From NCBI RefSeq assembly GCF_010646885.2, contig NZ_CP050700.1, forward strand, positions 4,118,501 to 4,182,500: a DNA stretch of 64,000 nucleotides, given 5' to 3'. Positions 36,815 to 44,306 of the stretch are shown piece after piece (the first letter of the stretch is position 1; each line of letters opens with the position of its first letter). The position numbers were made by a program, and so were the translations under genes. The notes beneath the pieces are model-generated. The model saw only the letters and a list, made by a program, of their open reading frames with translations, ran no database searches and was not told where the DNA came from. Source of the stretch: Desulfopila sp. IMCC35008. GTDB taxonomy: Bacteria; Desulfobacterota; Desulfobulbia; Desulfobulbales; Desulfocapsaceae.

Positions 36815-37759
36815 ATGGATTTTTTACAATGGGCCAAATCACGGACACTGCCAAGTGCTCTTCAAACACGTGAAGGCTGGGTGAGTTTTTTCGAACATTA
36901 CAGAACAGGCGAGCCCCATATTCATCAAATAGAACCCACGAACCATTGCCCCTACACCTGTATCATGTGCCCAAGACATACGCGTATGAACAGGAAAAAG
37001 GGCTTTATGGACTTTGCAGTATTTCAAAAAATTATTGATGAAATTTCAACATATTCGGATGATGTCAAAAACAAAGAGATAGAACTTTTTCACTTCGGCG
37101 AATCTCTACTGCACCCTGAGATTGCAAAAATGGTATCCTATACCAGTGAGCATAATCTGAAAGCTACCCTTTCAATCAACCCCTGTGATCTCACACAGCC
37201 CCTGATTGATACATTGGTAATGAGCAACCCATACCAAATCATAATCTCAATTGACAGTATGGATCCGGATAAATACCGAATATTGAGAGGTGCACACGCT
37301 AATTTGGACAAAGCGGTAATCAATACAAGCGCACTTCTTCGATCATTCCAGGATGCAAAAAGCAATACCCGTTTAACTGTCAGAATGATCGTCATGCACA
37401 ACAATAAGGATGAAAAGGACTCTTATACCTCTTTTTGGCGATCGCAAGGGGCCGAGGTTGAGTTGCGTGATTTTTTCCCATGGAATGACCGCAGTCTTCA
37501 GGAACTCGGGAACATTGAAAAATATCCACACTCAATGCCTTGCCCTTTTCCTTGGCAATATTTAGTTGTGCAGTGGAATGGTGATGTCGTTGCTTGTTGC
37601 CGTGACTACAATGGCCAGCTCATCCTTGGTAATGTAAGAAAACAGAGCCTCATTGAAATATGGAATGGCCAACGTTGTACAGATCTTCGGAACGCAATTG
37701 GCTCAGGAACTGGTTTAAAACAGATGTGCCAAGAATGTCATAGTCTGTATAATTCATAA
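36815..37759 (+). CDS. radical SAM/SPASM enzyme of the Dlt-like operon
   Basis: A 314-residue enzyme. The radical SAM cluster motif CPYTCIMC (Cys45, Cys49, Cys52) is followed by GE-type and substrate-barrel motifs (ELFHFGESLLHPEI, IIISIDSMDPDKYRILRG). The C-terminal SPASM-like half has cysteines in MPCPFPW, VACCRDYNG, and QMCQEC, with LGNVRKQSLIEIWNG, typical for auxiliary iron-sulfur clusters. AGGAAAACAATCAT leads the ATG. Members act on peptides, amino sugars or other small molecules. Being last in the ligase/MBOAT operon, it may modify the acyl or aminoacyl group or the acceptor glycan; this is inference from position only. Confidence 0.85.
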   Translation: MDFLQWAKSRTLPSALQTREGWVSFFEHYRTGEPHIHQIEPTNHCPYTCIMCPRHTRMNRKKGFMDFAVFQKIIDEISTYSDDVKNKEIELFHFGESLLHPEIAKMVSYTSEHNLKATLSINPCDLTQPLIDTLVMSNPYQIIISIDSMDPDKYRILRGAHANLDKAVINTSALLRSFQDAKSNTRLTVRMIVMHNNKDEKDSYTSFWRSQGAEVELRDFFPWNDRSLQELGNIEKYPHSMPCPFPWQYLVVQWNGDVVACCRDYNGQLILGNVRKQSLIEIWNGQRCTDLRNAIGSGTGLKQMCQECHSLYNS

Positions 37760-38219
37760 GGGAAAATCTCATAACATTCAGTCCGAGAAAACATATTTCA
37801 TGTATCTCTTTCCAAGCATCGTTAACTTGTGACCAAAAGTTGGCAATAGAATCCTTTTTTACCGTCAGGTTATAGCGAAAAACAAAATTATCTTCAAACT
37901 CTCCATCGCTGAACAGCCAGGTTTCCACACTCACCTCATTGGGTTCCCGGAAATGATAATATGGAGGTATGTGTTGACAGTAAAAGTCAGACACAGGGTG
38001 AACGTATTCTGTCGTTGTAGAATATACTCAACTCAATTGCTGGCGTTTTGCGACGGGTGTCCTGAAAGCGAAGATATTTCTTTCGGAACTATTCGCTCTT
38101 CAGAGATAATAAGCACTGAACCTGTTATTTTGGCGTGATAAAATGCACCATAAAAGTTTTATGCTGAATACATGAAAAAATATCACCCATGCGGTTACAA
38201 TAGGTGAACGATGGAAATA
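37760..38219. other. right end of the acquired block, no confident gene
   Basis: A 460-base AT-rich stretch between the radical SAM gene and yceH. A leftward frame (37650-37994, 114 codons, with a run FRYNLTVKKDSIANFWSQV) looks faintly protein-like, but it overlaps the end of the radical SAM gene and lacks a clear ribosome site. I do not call it. No terminator is obvious. Confidence 0.4.
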
Positions 38220-38855
38220 CTACTCAAACTGGGACTTAAAAGTTACAAAATCCTGCCGCAACTGGTGTAGTTCATTGCGCAGTTCATCTACCTGCTGTTC
38301 CAGCTCACTGAGACGTTCAAACCTGGTTGAAATTCCCGGTTGCTGCTCAGTTTCCACAGGTGTTTCCTGCGGTATGCCTGCAAAAAGATGTGCATACCGG
38401 TGCTCTTTTCGCCCCGGTTGCCGTGGTAACTTCATGACCAGTCCCAACTCCTCCAGATTTGTCAGGGAGTCCTGAACCTGTTCAATACCGGAGAAAGCAA
38501 AGAGGCGTTCGGTCCGACCACGAATCTCGCCAATTGTTTGCGGGCCGCGTACCAAAAGAATACAGATAATCGCCTGCTCGGCAGCAAGCAGGTTCAACCC
38601 TTGTGAAAAAATCTGCTCATATTTGGGGACACGACTGAGGTTGCTCTCCCTGACCAGCTTCTGCTCCCTTAATCCATCCAGGCCTGAAAGAACAGTTTCT
38701 TCATCGTATGAGACCACTGGATTCCGGTTGGATTTCTGGTTGCAGGCGTTGATCAAGGCATTGAGGGAGAGGGGATAATAGTCAGGTGTTGCCATCTCTT
38801 TTTCGATCAGGCAGCCAAGAATCCGTATCTCTGTTTCAGTAAGCAAAATTTCCAT
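38220..38855 (-). CDS. yceH: YceH family protein (UPF0502/DUF480)
   Basis: A 211-residue conserved protein with two winged-helix-like repeats: LTETEIRILGCLIEKEMATPDYYPLSLNALINACNQKSNRNPVV is the family signature. A coiled-coil C-terminus follows (RLSELEQQVDELRNELHQL). The function is not established; the folds suggest nucleic-acid or regulator binding. The start ATG has GAAGGGTGCGAAT before it. The gene's last 183 bases are duplicated at 30834-31016, and the gene no longer has a terminator directly after it, because the 31-38 kb block now occupies that place. Confidence 0.9.
   Translation of the reverse strand: MEILLTETEIRILGCLIEKEMATPDYYPLSLNALINACNQKSNRNPVVSYDEETVLSGLDGLREQKLVRESNLSRVPKYEQIFSQGLNLLAAEQAIICILLVRGPQTIGEIRGRTERLFAFSGIEQVQDSLTNLEELGLVMKLPRQPGRKEHRYAHLFAGIPQETPVETEQQPGISTRFERLSELEQQVDELRNELHQLRQDFVTFKSQFE
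38221..38403. repeat. right 183-bp direct repeat bounding the 31-38 kb block
   Basis: Partner of 30834-31016, with one mismatch. Here it forms the intact 3' end of yceH, running from the stop codon to about codon 151. Confidence 0.92.
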
Positions 38856-38892
38856 ATTCGCACCCTTCCTACATGTAGTTATATCTCAATTT

Positions 38893-39108
38893 TTGAAAAC
38901 TCAGGCAATACATTTAATACGATATCAACGAATAGAAGATTTATATCATATAGATATGGTTTTGTCGCCACAGTCGGGGGAAAATAAAAAACCTCATAAA
39001 AAACAGGTGCATTGGGCCATGCTCCCCCTTATCCTCCTTGTGCATATTTTCACATTTTCAACATGTTATATCCTGTTTGACTTCACAGACATCTCTATGC
39101 CACAATGA
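38893..39108 (+). CDS. possible small membrane protein
   Basis: Up to 71 residues from TTG 38893, or 50 from ATG 38956. The C-terminal half holds one clear membrane helix (WAMLPLILLVHIFTFSTCYILF) after a basic segment (KKPHKKQ). There is no strong ribosome site and no family is recognised. It lies between yceH and the response regulator, 58 bases before the latter. It could be a chance frame. Confidence 0.3.
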   Translation: MKTQAIHLIRYQRIEDLYHIDMVLSPQSGENKKPHKKQVHWAMLPLILLVHIFTFSTCYILFDFTDISMPQ

Positions 39109-39166
39109 ATTCTACAATGTGCAGGATTAACCGATATCGCCGAAGAGCTTCTAGACACATGAGAAT

Positions 39167-39805
39167 ATGATGACATCAATAATTATTGTGGATGACCACC
39201 CTGTAATAAGCCGTGGTTTAAAAGGAATACTCGAAAAAGACACCTCTTTTGAAATCGTCGGAGAGGCGGCGGATTCGAAATCCGCCCTCAGTTTTGTGGA
39301 AAAAACACAGCCTCATATTGTTATTCTCGATATTACCCTGCAGAAAGCCGATGGCATAAGCCTCATTGCAAGAATCAAGGAAATCAGCCCAGGTACGGAG
39401 ATCATCATGTACACCATGCACAACGCTAAAGAGTATGTCTACCGGGCATTTCAATTGGGTGCTTTAGGATATGTGCTCAAAGGGGATACCATTGAGGAAA
39501 TCAGAAAGGCGGTCAATACCGTTGTGCAGAAACGCCCCTACTTCAGCTCCGGTCTGCCTGGCTCAATCGCCCACGAACTTCTGTCGGGAAAGAGCAGAAG
39601 CGCCGATGCACTATCCGACCTGACGCCCAGGGAATACGAAGTGGCCTCCTGCATCGCCCGCGGCATGACCCCGGACCAGGTGGCGGCAGCACTTTTTATC
39701 AGCCCCAAAACCGTCCGCGTCCACCGGACCAACCTGATGCACAAACTCTCCTGTAACGGTGTCCAGGCACTGCTTCTCCAACTGCACAAGTATTTTCCTT
39801 CTTGA
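39167..39805 (+). CDS. NarL/FixJ-type response regulator
   Basis: A 212-residue two-domain regulator. The receiver (about 1-120) has the acidic pair in IIVDDHPVIS, the phospho-acceptor in VILDITLQKADG, and YVLKGDTIEEI with the conserved Lys. The C-terminal LuxR-type helix-turn-helix (about 150-205) reads LTPREYEVASCIARGMTPDQVAAALFISPKTVRVHRTNLMHKL. It should bind DNA when phosphorylated. No cognate kinase is adjacent, although several hybrid kinases are in the window. It lies about 170 bases upstream of the c-di-GMP riboswitch. A hairpin CTAGTCA/TGACTAG at 39832-39848 follows it. Confidence 0.92.
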   Translation: MMTSIIIVDDHPVISRGLKGILEKDTSFEIVGEAADSKSALSFVEKTQPHIVILDITLQKADGISLIARIKEISPGTEIIMYTMHNAKEYVYRAFQLGALGYVLKGDTIEEIRKAVNTVVQKRPYFSSGLPGSIAHELLSGKSRSADALSDLTPREYEVASCIARGMTPDQVAAALFISPKTVRVHRTNLMHKLSCNGVQALLLQLHKYFPS

Positions 39806-39977
39806 CTTTTAGGTGCGATACACTCCTGCGCCTAGTCAATATGACTAGAGCAAAATAGTCGCCCTACCTATTGTTTCCCTTGCCCTCCTATCGTACCCTG
39901 ATAATACATAGTAGTACTCCCCAGATTTATTGGCAGGGGAATCCAGACACAGTTAACCGTACAGTCCACATTATACG

Positions 39978-40072
39978 GCTTGATAAAGGCAAGCCTTCCG
40001 AAAGGGAGGTCACGCAAAGCCACCGGCCTACGTTCCCGGAAAACGGGAATAGGGTAGCGGGGTTGCCTGGCT
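39978..40072 (+). ncRNA. cyclic-di-GMP-I (GEMM-I) riboswitch aptamer
   Basis: The GEMM-I pattern is recognisable in order: a P1 strand near GATAAAGGCAA, a hairpin capped by a GAAA tetraloop (CCTTCCGAAAGGGAGG), then the conserved core CACGCAAAGCCACCGGCCTA, a second variable hairpin (GTTCCCGGAAAACGGGAA) and the closing TAGGGTAGCGGGGTTGCC. It precedes the secreted Ig-like protein at 40325 by about 250 bases of leader. Such aptamers bind c-di-GMP and usually act on transcription or translation of surface and motility genes. The direction of control here is uncertain because the next strong hairpin (40126-40162) lacks a U tract. Confidence 0.88.
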
Positions 40073-40125
40073 GAAAAAGTATCTCCGGTACTTGATCAAC
40101 CACACCAGCTTCAGGTCAAGAACCC

Positions 40126-40162
40126 GGATACATTGAATAACAGGTTGTTATTCAATGTATCC
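40126..40162 (+). other. 16-bp perfect hairpin in the riboswitch leader
   Basis: GGATACATTGAATAAC (40126-40141), loop AGGTT, GTTATTCAATGTATCC (40147-40162). It sits 54 bases after the aptamer and just before an AGGAGG sequence. It is a probable part of the riboswitch expression platform, or a protein-binding RNA hairpin. Confidence 0.55.
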
Positions 40163-40167
40163 TGACA

Positions 40168-40195
40168 GGAGGTACCACCATGCACTACATCTGAA
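40168..40195 (+). other. ribosome site with a four-codon frame in the leader
   Basis: AGGAGG is followed at good spacing by ATG CAC TAC ATC TGA (Met-His-Tyr-Ile, stop). This minimal frame, 130 bases before the real gene, could load ribosomes on the leader or be coincidental. Confidence 0.3.
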
Positions 40196-40324
40196 ACCCG
40201 ACCGGGTTATCCCCCAAAGCAACCATTTTCCACCCTCACGCCAGACGTGAGGCCCATGTTTAAAATATATTGTACATCCTGTGCCACCCCTCGTGGTTAG
40301 TGATGTACCATATGGAGAATTCAG

Positions 40325-42595
40325 ATGCATACACTGGATATATTCACATTTCGAAAGGCGCTGCTCACCGCCTCCATCGTGAGTCTCGGCTTCATAACCC
40401 AACCGATCCCGATTAACGCCGAAAACCTCGTCGAGATCCTCCCTGACGAAACTGTGGACGGCAGCGTCCAACTCACCCCCGGCTATATTGCCGGCACTGT
40501 CGATATCGGCGGCCAGAATATCAGCAGGATCGATCTTTCAGCTACCAGCGGGGAATACTTAGCAAAACTCTATCCCACCGCGGAAGGCCCCTACAAGATC
40601 ACAGTCAACGTCCCTCAGGGCTCAAGTCTTGATTACAAGATCTCCGGCATAACCTGGATGGACAACTACCAGACCAGGATGTTTTTCCAGGATAAAGCGG
40701 TTCGTGTCGCAGAAGGAGGAACGTCTCAGCTCGATTACATTATTGATTCCGGTTACGTGACGGGCCAGTTTCTCACCGACGGCTGCTCCATTACCCGCAG
40801 TGAACTCTGGGCAGTCCGCAATGACCAGGGAGGTTTCAGTAAAGCAACCACCAAGCTGGGCGCCGCGAATTATTTCCGTTTCCCGGTCCAACCAAACAGT
40901 AACATCAAGGTCTACGGCCAGGTTCAGCTCTCAACGGGTAAAACAGTCAACCTTACGGAAAAATACATCGACATTCTGCCGGGCCAGGATGGAGTGATCA
41001 ATTGGAATTTCACTTGTGTACCTGGCGACCTGAGTGCTATTAACCAACAGATCGACTACCACATGGATGTCGATTATCACTACTCCTATCTCTACAACCA
41101 AGGAGCCGGTTCCCCTTACCAGATCCGGCAGCACCAGGGATCGGTGCTGTTTGACAATCTCGCGCCCGATACCTGGCGCCTATACACCACCACCTACTGG
41201 AACGACAGGCAGAACCTGATCACCAAGAACTTTACAAATATCGAGACTTTTGCCGGCCAGACCACTGACGTCATCTTTGATGAATACCCCGGTTTTTTCA
41301 CAGGCAAACTCTCACTGACAGGAACTCATAGCATCGAGGACACCTCCTACGCTCACATCTATGCCTACGGCCAGAACGCTCTCTTCCCTTCTTACCAGAC
41401 AACCTCCAGGGCACTTGCCGATAATTTGGACGGATCATACAGGCTGGCCCTGCCCTACGGTGAATACCGTCAGTACGTAACGGCTTTCGCCTTCTTCAAT
41501 CCGGAGCAAGGGGTCGACTACCAGAACTCGTACATGTACATGTACGACTACTCCAAAATTAATGAGACTTTTTTTATCAGCAGCGACCAGGTCATTCCGG
41601 ATAACGACATCGGGTATGAGACCGGCGCAGCCATCATCAAGTTCAGCCGGGCGGACGGCGGTGAGTTTACTTCCCCCTACATCATCGCACGCAGCTACAG
41701 TTATAATGAAGATAACACCACAAAATCCTTTGCCTACGTCCACTCTCGAGGCTATGCGACGGCAGACCGGGTGACCATGATCGGATTCCCCGGCACCTAT
41801 GAGGTGGAAGCCTGGGCCGATGTCGACGGCTCCCTCACCACTTTCGGGAAAGTAGAGGTAGAGATCGTTTCAGGTGTTGAGAAGATAATTGATATCGGCG
41901 GCCCTGTCGTTGATGTAACAAACCCTGCTGCCGGTGCTATTTTCACCGAAGAAACCATCCTGGTAACCGGAACTGCCACCGACGAATCGGGTGTAGCCGC
42001 CATCACCGTCAACGGTATGGAAGTTGAGTTCAGTTCCACCAACAACCCCGAGGACGTAAACGAGGTAAGCTTCACTGTAGAAATCCAGCTGGTTGAAGGG
42101 GAAAACACCATTATCACCACAGCAACGGATATCTCAGCCAATGAATCGACGGACAACCGTACGGTCAGCTACGAAATACCCGAACCAGTCCAGACCCAGT
42201 CGGGCGGCCTGCTCGACATCAAACCCGGTTCCTGCAAGAACCCGTTCAACGTAGTTTCAAAAGGTGTATTGCCGGTTGTCCTGCTCGGCTCCTCCGGCCT
42301 GGATATCAACACGATCGACCCGGCCACCATCACACTGCAGGGTGTTGCCCCCCTGAGATATGACATTAACGATGTCGCGGCACCCGATGTTGCGGACAAC
42401 TGCGAAACCGATCACGAAGACGGTTATGACGACCTGGTACTCAAGTTCGATTCCAAGACCATGGTCGATATGATCAGCAACGTCAGCCACGACGCATTGG
42501 TCACCTTGAGCTTCAGTGCATTTACCTATGACGGGAATGAGATTGTGGCCGAAGACCATGTAACGATTATCAAGAAAGGAAAAGGAAAGAAATAG
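40325..42595 (+). CDS. secreted surface protein with Ig-like domain, c-di-GMP riboswitch controlled
   Basis: A 756-residue exported protein; the ATG has ATGGAGAATTCAG before it. A signal peptide covers about residues 1-37 (ending PINAEN). Beta-rich repeats fill residues 40-520, with many Tyr, Asn and Gly. A bacterial Ig-like module follows (about 530-620: VDVTNPAAGAIFTEE, ILVTGTATDESGVAAITVNG, VEGENTIITTATDISANES). A domain of the type LDIKPGSCKNPFNVVSKGVLPVVLLG...IDPATI (about 635-750), common in surface and cell-wall-like proteins, comes last, ending in a lysine tail. An adhesin or matrix role is likely given the riboswitch, but is not shown. It is co-transcribed with the STN-domain protein. 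Confidence 0.8.
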   Translation: MHTLDIFTFRKALLTASIVSLGFITQPIPINAENLVEILPDETVDGSVQLTPGYIAGTVDIGGQNISRIDLSATSGEYLAKLYPTAEGPYKITVNVPQGSSLDYKISGITWMDNYQTRMFFQDKAVRVAEGGTSQLDYIIDSGYVTGQFLTDGCSITRSELWAVRNDQGGFSKATTKLGAANYFRFPVQPNSNIKVYGQVQLSTGKTVNLTEKYIDILPGQDGVINWNFTCVPGDLSAINQQIDYHMDVDYHYSYLYNQGAGSPYQIRQHQGSVLFDNLAPDTWRLYTTTYWNDRQNLITKNFTNIETFAGQTTDVIFDEYPGFFTGKLSLTGTHSIEDTSYAHIYAYGQNALFPSYQTTSRALADNLDGSYRLALPYGEYRQYVTAFAFFNPEQGVDYQNSYMYMYDYSKINETFFISSDQVIPDNDIGYETGAAIIKFSRADGGEFTSPYIIARSYSYNEDNTTKSFAYVHSRGYATADRVTMIGFPGTYEVEAWADVDGSLTTFGKVEVEIVSGVEKIIDIGGPVVDVTNPAAGAIFTEETILVTGTATDESGVAAITVNGMEVEFSSTNNPEDVNEVSFTVEIQLVEGENTIITTATDISANESTDNRTVSYEIPEPVQTQSGGLLDIKPGSCKNPFNVVSKGVLPVVLLGSSGLDINTIDPATITLQGVAPLRYDINDVAAPDVADNCETDHEDGYDDLVLKFDSKTMVDMISNVSHDALVTLSFSAFTYDGNEIVAEDHVTIIKKGKGKK

Positions 42596-42613
42596 TTTCC
42601 CATAATCCCCCTG

Positions 42614-42649
42614 CCGGTCAAGGCTGTGGCTGCACCGCACCTTGACCGG
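42614..42649 (+). other. intercistronic hairpin
   Basis: Ten-bp stem CCGGTCAAGG / CCTTGACCGG between the surface-protein gene and the STN-domain gene, without a T tract. It may set the expression ratio of the two genes. Confidence 0.5.
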
Positions 42650-42679
42650 TATTCCGTTCCGGTTTAAAAGGAGATCCCC

Positions 42680-43279
42680 ATGCCCCTCCAGTTATCCACC
42701 AGAATCCACGCTCTGTTCTTTGGCCTGCTCACCCTTTTTGTTATCACAACACATTCAATGGCAAGCGGGATGTCCCTTACAATCAAAGAAGGCACAATGA
42801 CCCTGCAAAGCAATAAGGCACCGCTGAGCAGCATCCTGGACCAGGTTCGTAAACTCGCAGGTATCGAAATAAAGTCATTCACCCCGCTTGAAGAAGAGAT
42901 CGACGCAGATTTCAACCGGGTCCCGATTGGCGATGGTCTCACCCTTCTCATGAGGAATTACAACTATTCCCTCGGATTCGACGATCCTGGTAACGAAAAC
43001 AGCAGGATCACCAACCTTTTCATACTCTCCAGGACAGGCACAGCCCAGAGCACTATTGTCTGGCGGGCAGAAGAAGCAAGCAGCCCGGTAAATACCAATG
43101 TCCGCACTAATCGCTACCTTCAGCACCCGCTCCTGCCTGGCCATGTGAAAGGAATACCGGAGGATAGCGATCCATTACTCTCCCAGACAGCGATCGATCC
43201 ACTTGCAAGGCTTGAACTGCCCGCACAGGAAATCACTGTTGCCAATGACCAGTACCAGCAGTTCTTTCCGGTCAAGTAA
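42680..43279 (+). CDS. small exported STN-domain protein
   Basis: A 199-residue protein with AAAGGAG before the ATG and a signal peptide (about 1-30, ending HSMASG). Residues 35-115 form an STN/secretin-like domain ([25 protein letters not shown], then [19 protein letters not shown]), clearly akin to the N-terminal domain of the subtilase at 3363. The rest is low-complexity and proline-rich. STN domains act in outer-membrane secretion or receptor gating. Its place behind the c-di-GMP-controlled surface protein suggests a role in export or anchoring of that protein; this is inference. Confidence 0.75.
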   Translation: MPLQLSTRIHALFFGLLTLFVITTHSMASGMSLTIKEGTMTLQSNKAPLSSILDQVRKLAGIEIKSFTPLEEEIDADFNRVPIGDGLTLLMRNYNYSLGFDDPGNENSRITNLFILSRTGTAQSTIVWRAEEASSPVNTNVRTNRYLQHPLLPGHVKGIPEDSDPLLSQTAIDPLARLELPAQEITVANDQYQQFFPVK

Positions 43280-43311
43280 TTGTCTTCGACCTCGTCCATT
43301 AGCAACCCGGA

Positions 43312-43351
43312 CAGCCGGCAGAAAGAACACAATATGCAAGTCTGCCGGCTG
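43312..43351. terminator. 11-bp hairpin between converging genes
   Basis: CAGCCGGCAGA (43312-43322) and TCTGCCGGCTG (43341-43351) form a perfect stem between the STN-domain gene and the leftward usp gene. T tracts are lacking; it is a plausible bidirectional transcript end. Confidence 0.5.
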
Positions 43352-43395
43352 GTCAGCAGGCAATCAACACGACCATACTGTCAATTGACAGCCGG

Positions 43396-43827
43396 CTACG
43401 GAACAACCAGAACCGGACAATAAATCGTATTAAGTACCTTATGTGTCACACTGCCCAGAAACAGGCCGGCAATATCCGAATGACCGTGCGAGCCCATAAT
43501 AATCAGATCAAAGTTATGGGATTTCGACAGGTTGGTCAATACAGACCCCGGTGACCCATTGATAGTCTCAAGTTTATAGTCGACGTCCTGATTTTCGAAA
43601 ATACCCTCGGCTCTCTTCAGTATGACCCCTGCCTCCTGTTTCCTGCTCGCTTTAATATCCTTGATCAGTGCTTCAGGTATCTCGGATACATTTGTATCCC
43701 ATTCCTCATAGCAATAGATAATTGTGACGTGCGCATTATAGCGTTTGGCAATATCCAGCGCACACTTCGTAGCATTAACAGAATGCTCGGAACCATCAAA
43801 AGGAAGAAGAATTTTTTTGAATTGCAT
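43396..43827 (-). CDS. universal stress protein, UspA family
   Basis: A 143-residue single-domain Usp. It opens with KILLPFDGSEHSVNA and closes with the ATP-binding pattern IIMGSHGHSDIAGLFLGSVTHKVLNTIYCPVLVV (G-2x-G-9x-G-S/T). Usp proteins of this kind bind ATP and help survive stress; precise roles vary. The start ATG has GGAGGCCTCTC ahead of it. It lies alone, followed on the same strand by a terminator-like hairpin. A second, less related Usp is at 61523-61978. Confidence 0.92.
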   Translation of the reverse strand: MQFKKILLPFDGSEHSVNATKCALDIAKRYNAHVTIIYCYEEWDTNVSEIPEALIKDIKASRKQEAGVILKRAEGIFENQDVDYKLETINGSPGSVLTNLSKSHNFDLIIMGSHGHSDIAGLFLGSVTHKVLNTIYCPVLVVP

Positions 43828-44018
43828 GAGAGGCCTCCATTGTCAAATGATTAAACATATGAAATATTTCATCAACATGCTACCAGCCTGGGCTATCTTA
43901 AAAATGTCACCCAAACTCCCCGACGTCCACAATTCCCTACTCCACCTTTCTGGTACTACTTTCGGTATCGTTCAATTGATACGGAAGATAATAATGAATT
44001 ACGCCTAATTTCTCCGGA

Positions 44019-44183
44019 CTAACTTTTTTTCGAGGTAATGGCCTGAAACGATGAAATTCGTCTCTTAACCTTTTTGCTCTTACACTTCGGGCAGGAAAAT
44101 TTTTCTTTCTCATACTCGGAAATTTTCAAAGTGTGTGAAAAAGAATGATCACATTTGTTGCATATGAACTCGTATACAGGCAT
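44019..44183 (-). CDS. FmdB-type zinc ribbon protein (54 residues)
   Basis: Small leftward gene: ATG at 44183, stop at 44019-44021. It begins MPVYEFICNKCDHSFSHTLK and continues to CPKCKSKKVKRRISSF. The PxYE(F/Y).C..C start and two CxxC pairs are the FmdB family signature, a small zinc ribbon often called a putative regulatory protein. GAGGAGGG lies just before the start codon. Function is unproven. Its upstream region contains a 42-bp tandem duplication, and the next gene upstream encodes another zinc-ribbon protein. Confidence 0.85.
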   Translation of the reverse strand: MPVYEFICNKCDHSFSHTLKISEYEKEKFSCPKCKSKKVKRRISSFQAITSKKS

Positions 44184-44203
44184 TGGCACCCTCCTCTAAC
44201 AAT

Positions 44204-44287
44204 GAACTTTTCCTCCAACGTTCTAAAAAAAGTAAAACCTTGACTGAACTTTTCCTCCAACGTTCTAAAAAAAGTAAAACCTTGACT
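44204..44287. repeat. 42-bp tandem duplication upstream of the FmdB-type gene
   Basis: Two perfect 42-bp copies (44204-44245 and 44246-44287), each starting GAACTTTTCCTCCAACG and ending AAAACCTTGACT. On the minus strand each copy carries a GGAGG sequence. It lies between the BCAM0308-type gene and the FmdB-type gene and looks recent. Confidence 0.92.
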
Positions 44288-44306
44288 GACCTTATCAGAC
44301 CAGTTG

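Noticed and set aside
37650..37994. Leftward 114-codon frame at the right end of the acquired block
   Set aside because: It overlaps the radical SAM gene by over 100 bases and lacks a ribosome site and recognisable domain, though its composition is faintly protein-like.
31017..38220. Prophage or integrative element with its own integrase
   Set aside because: No integrase, transposase, relaxase or phage gene is present between the direct repeats; only the six-gene operon is seen.
44203..44290. CRISPR-like repeat
   Set aside because: Only two adjacent identical units without spacers; this is a tandem duplication.
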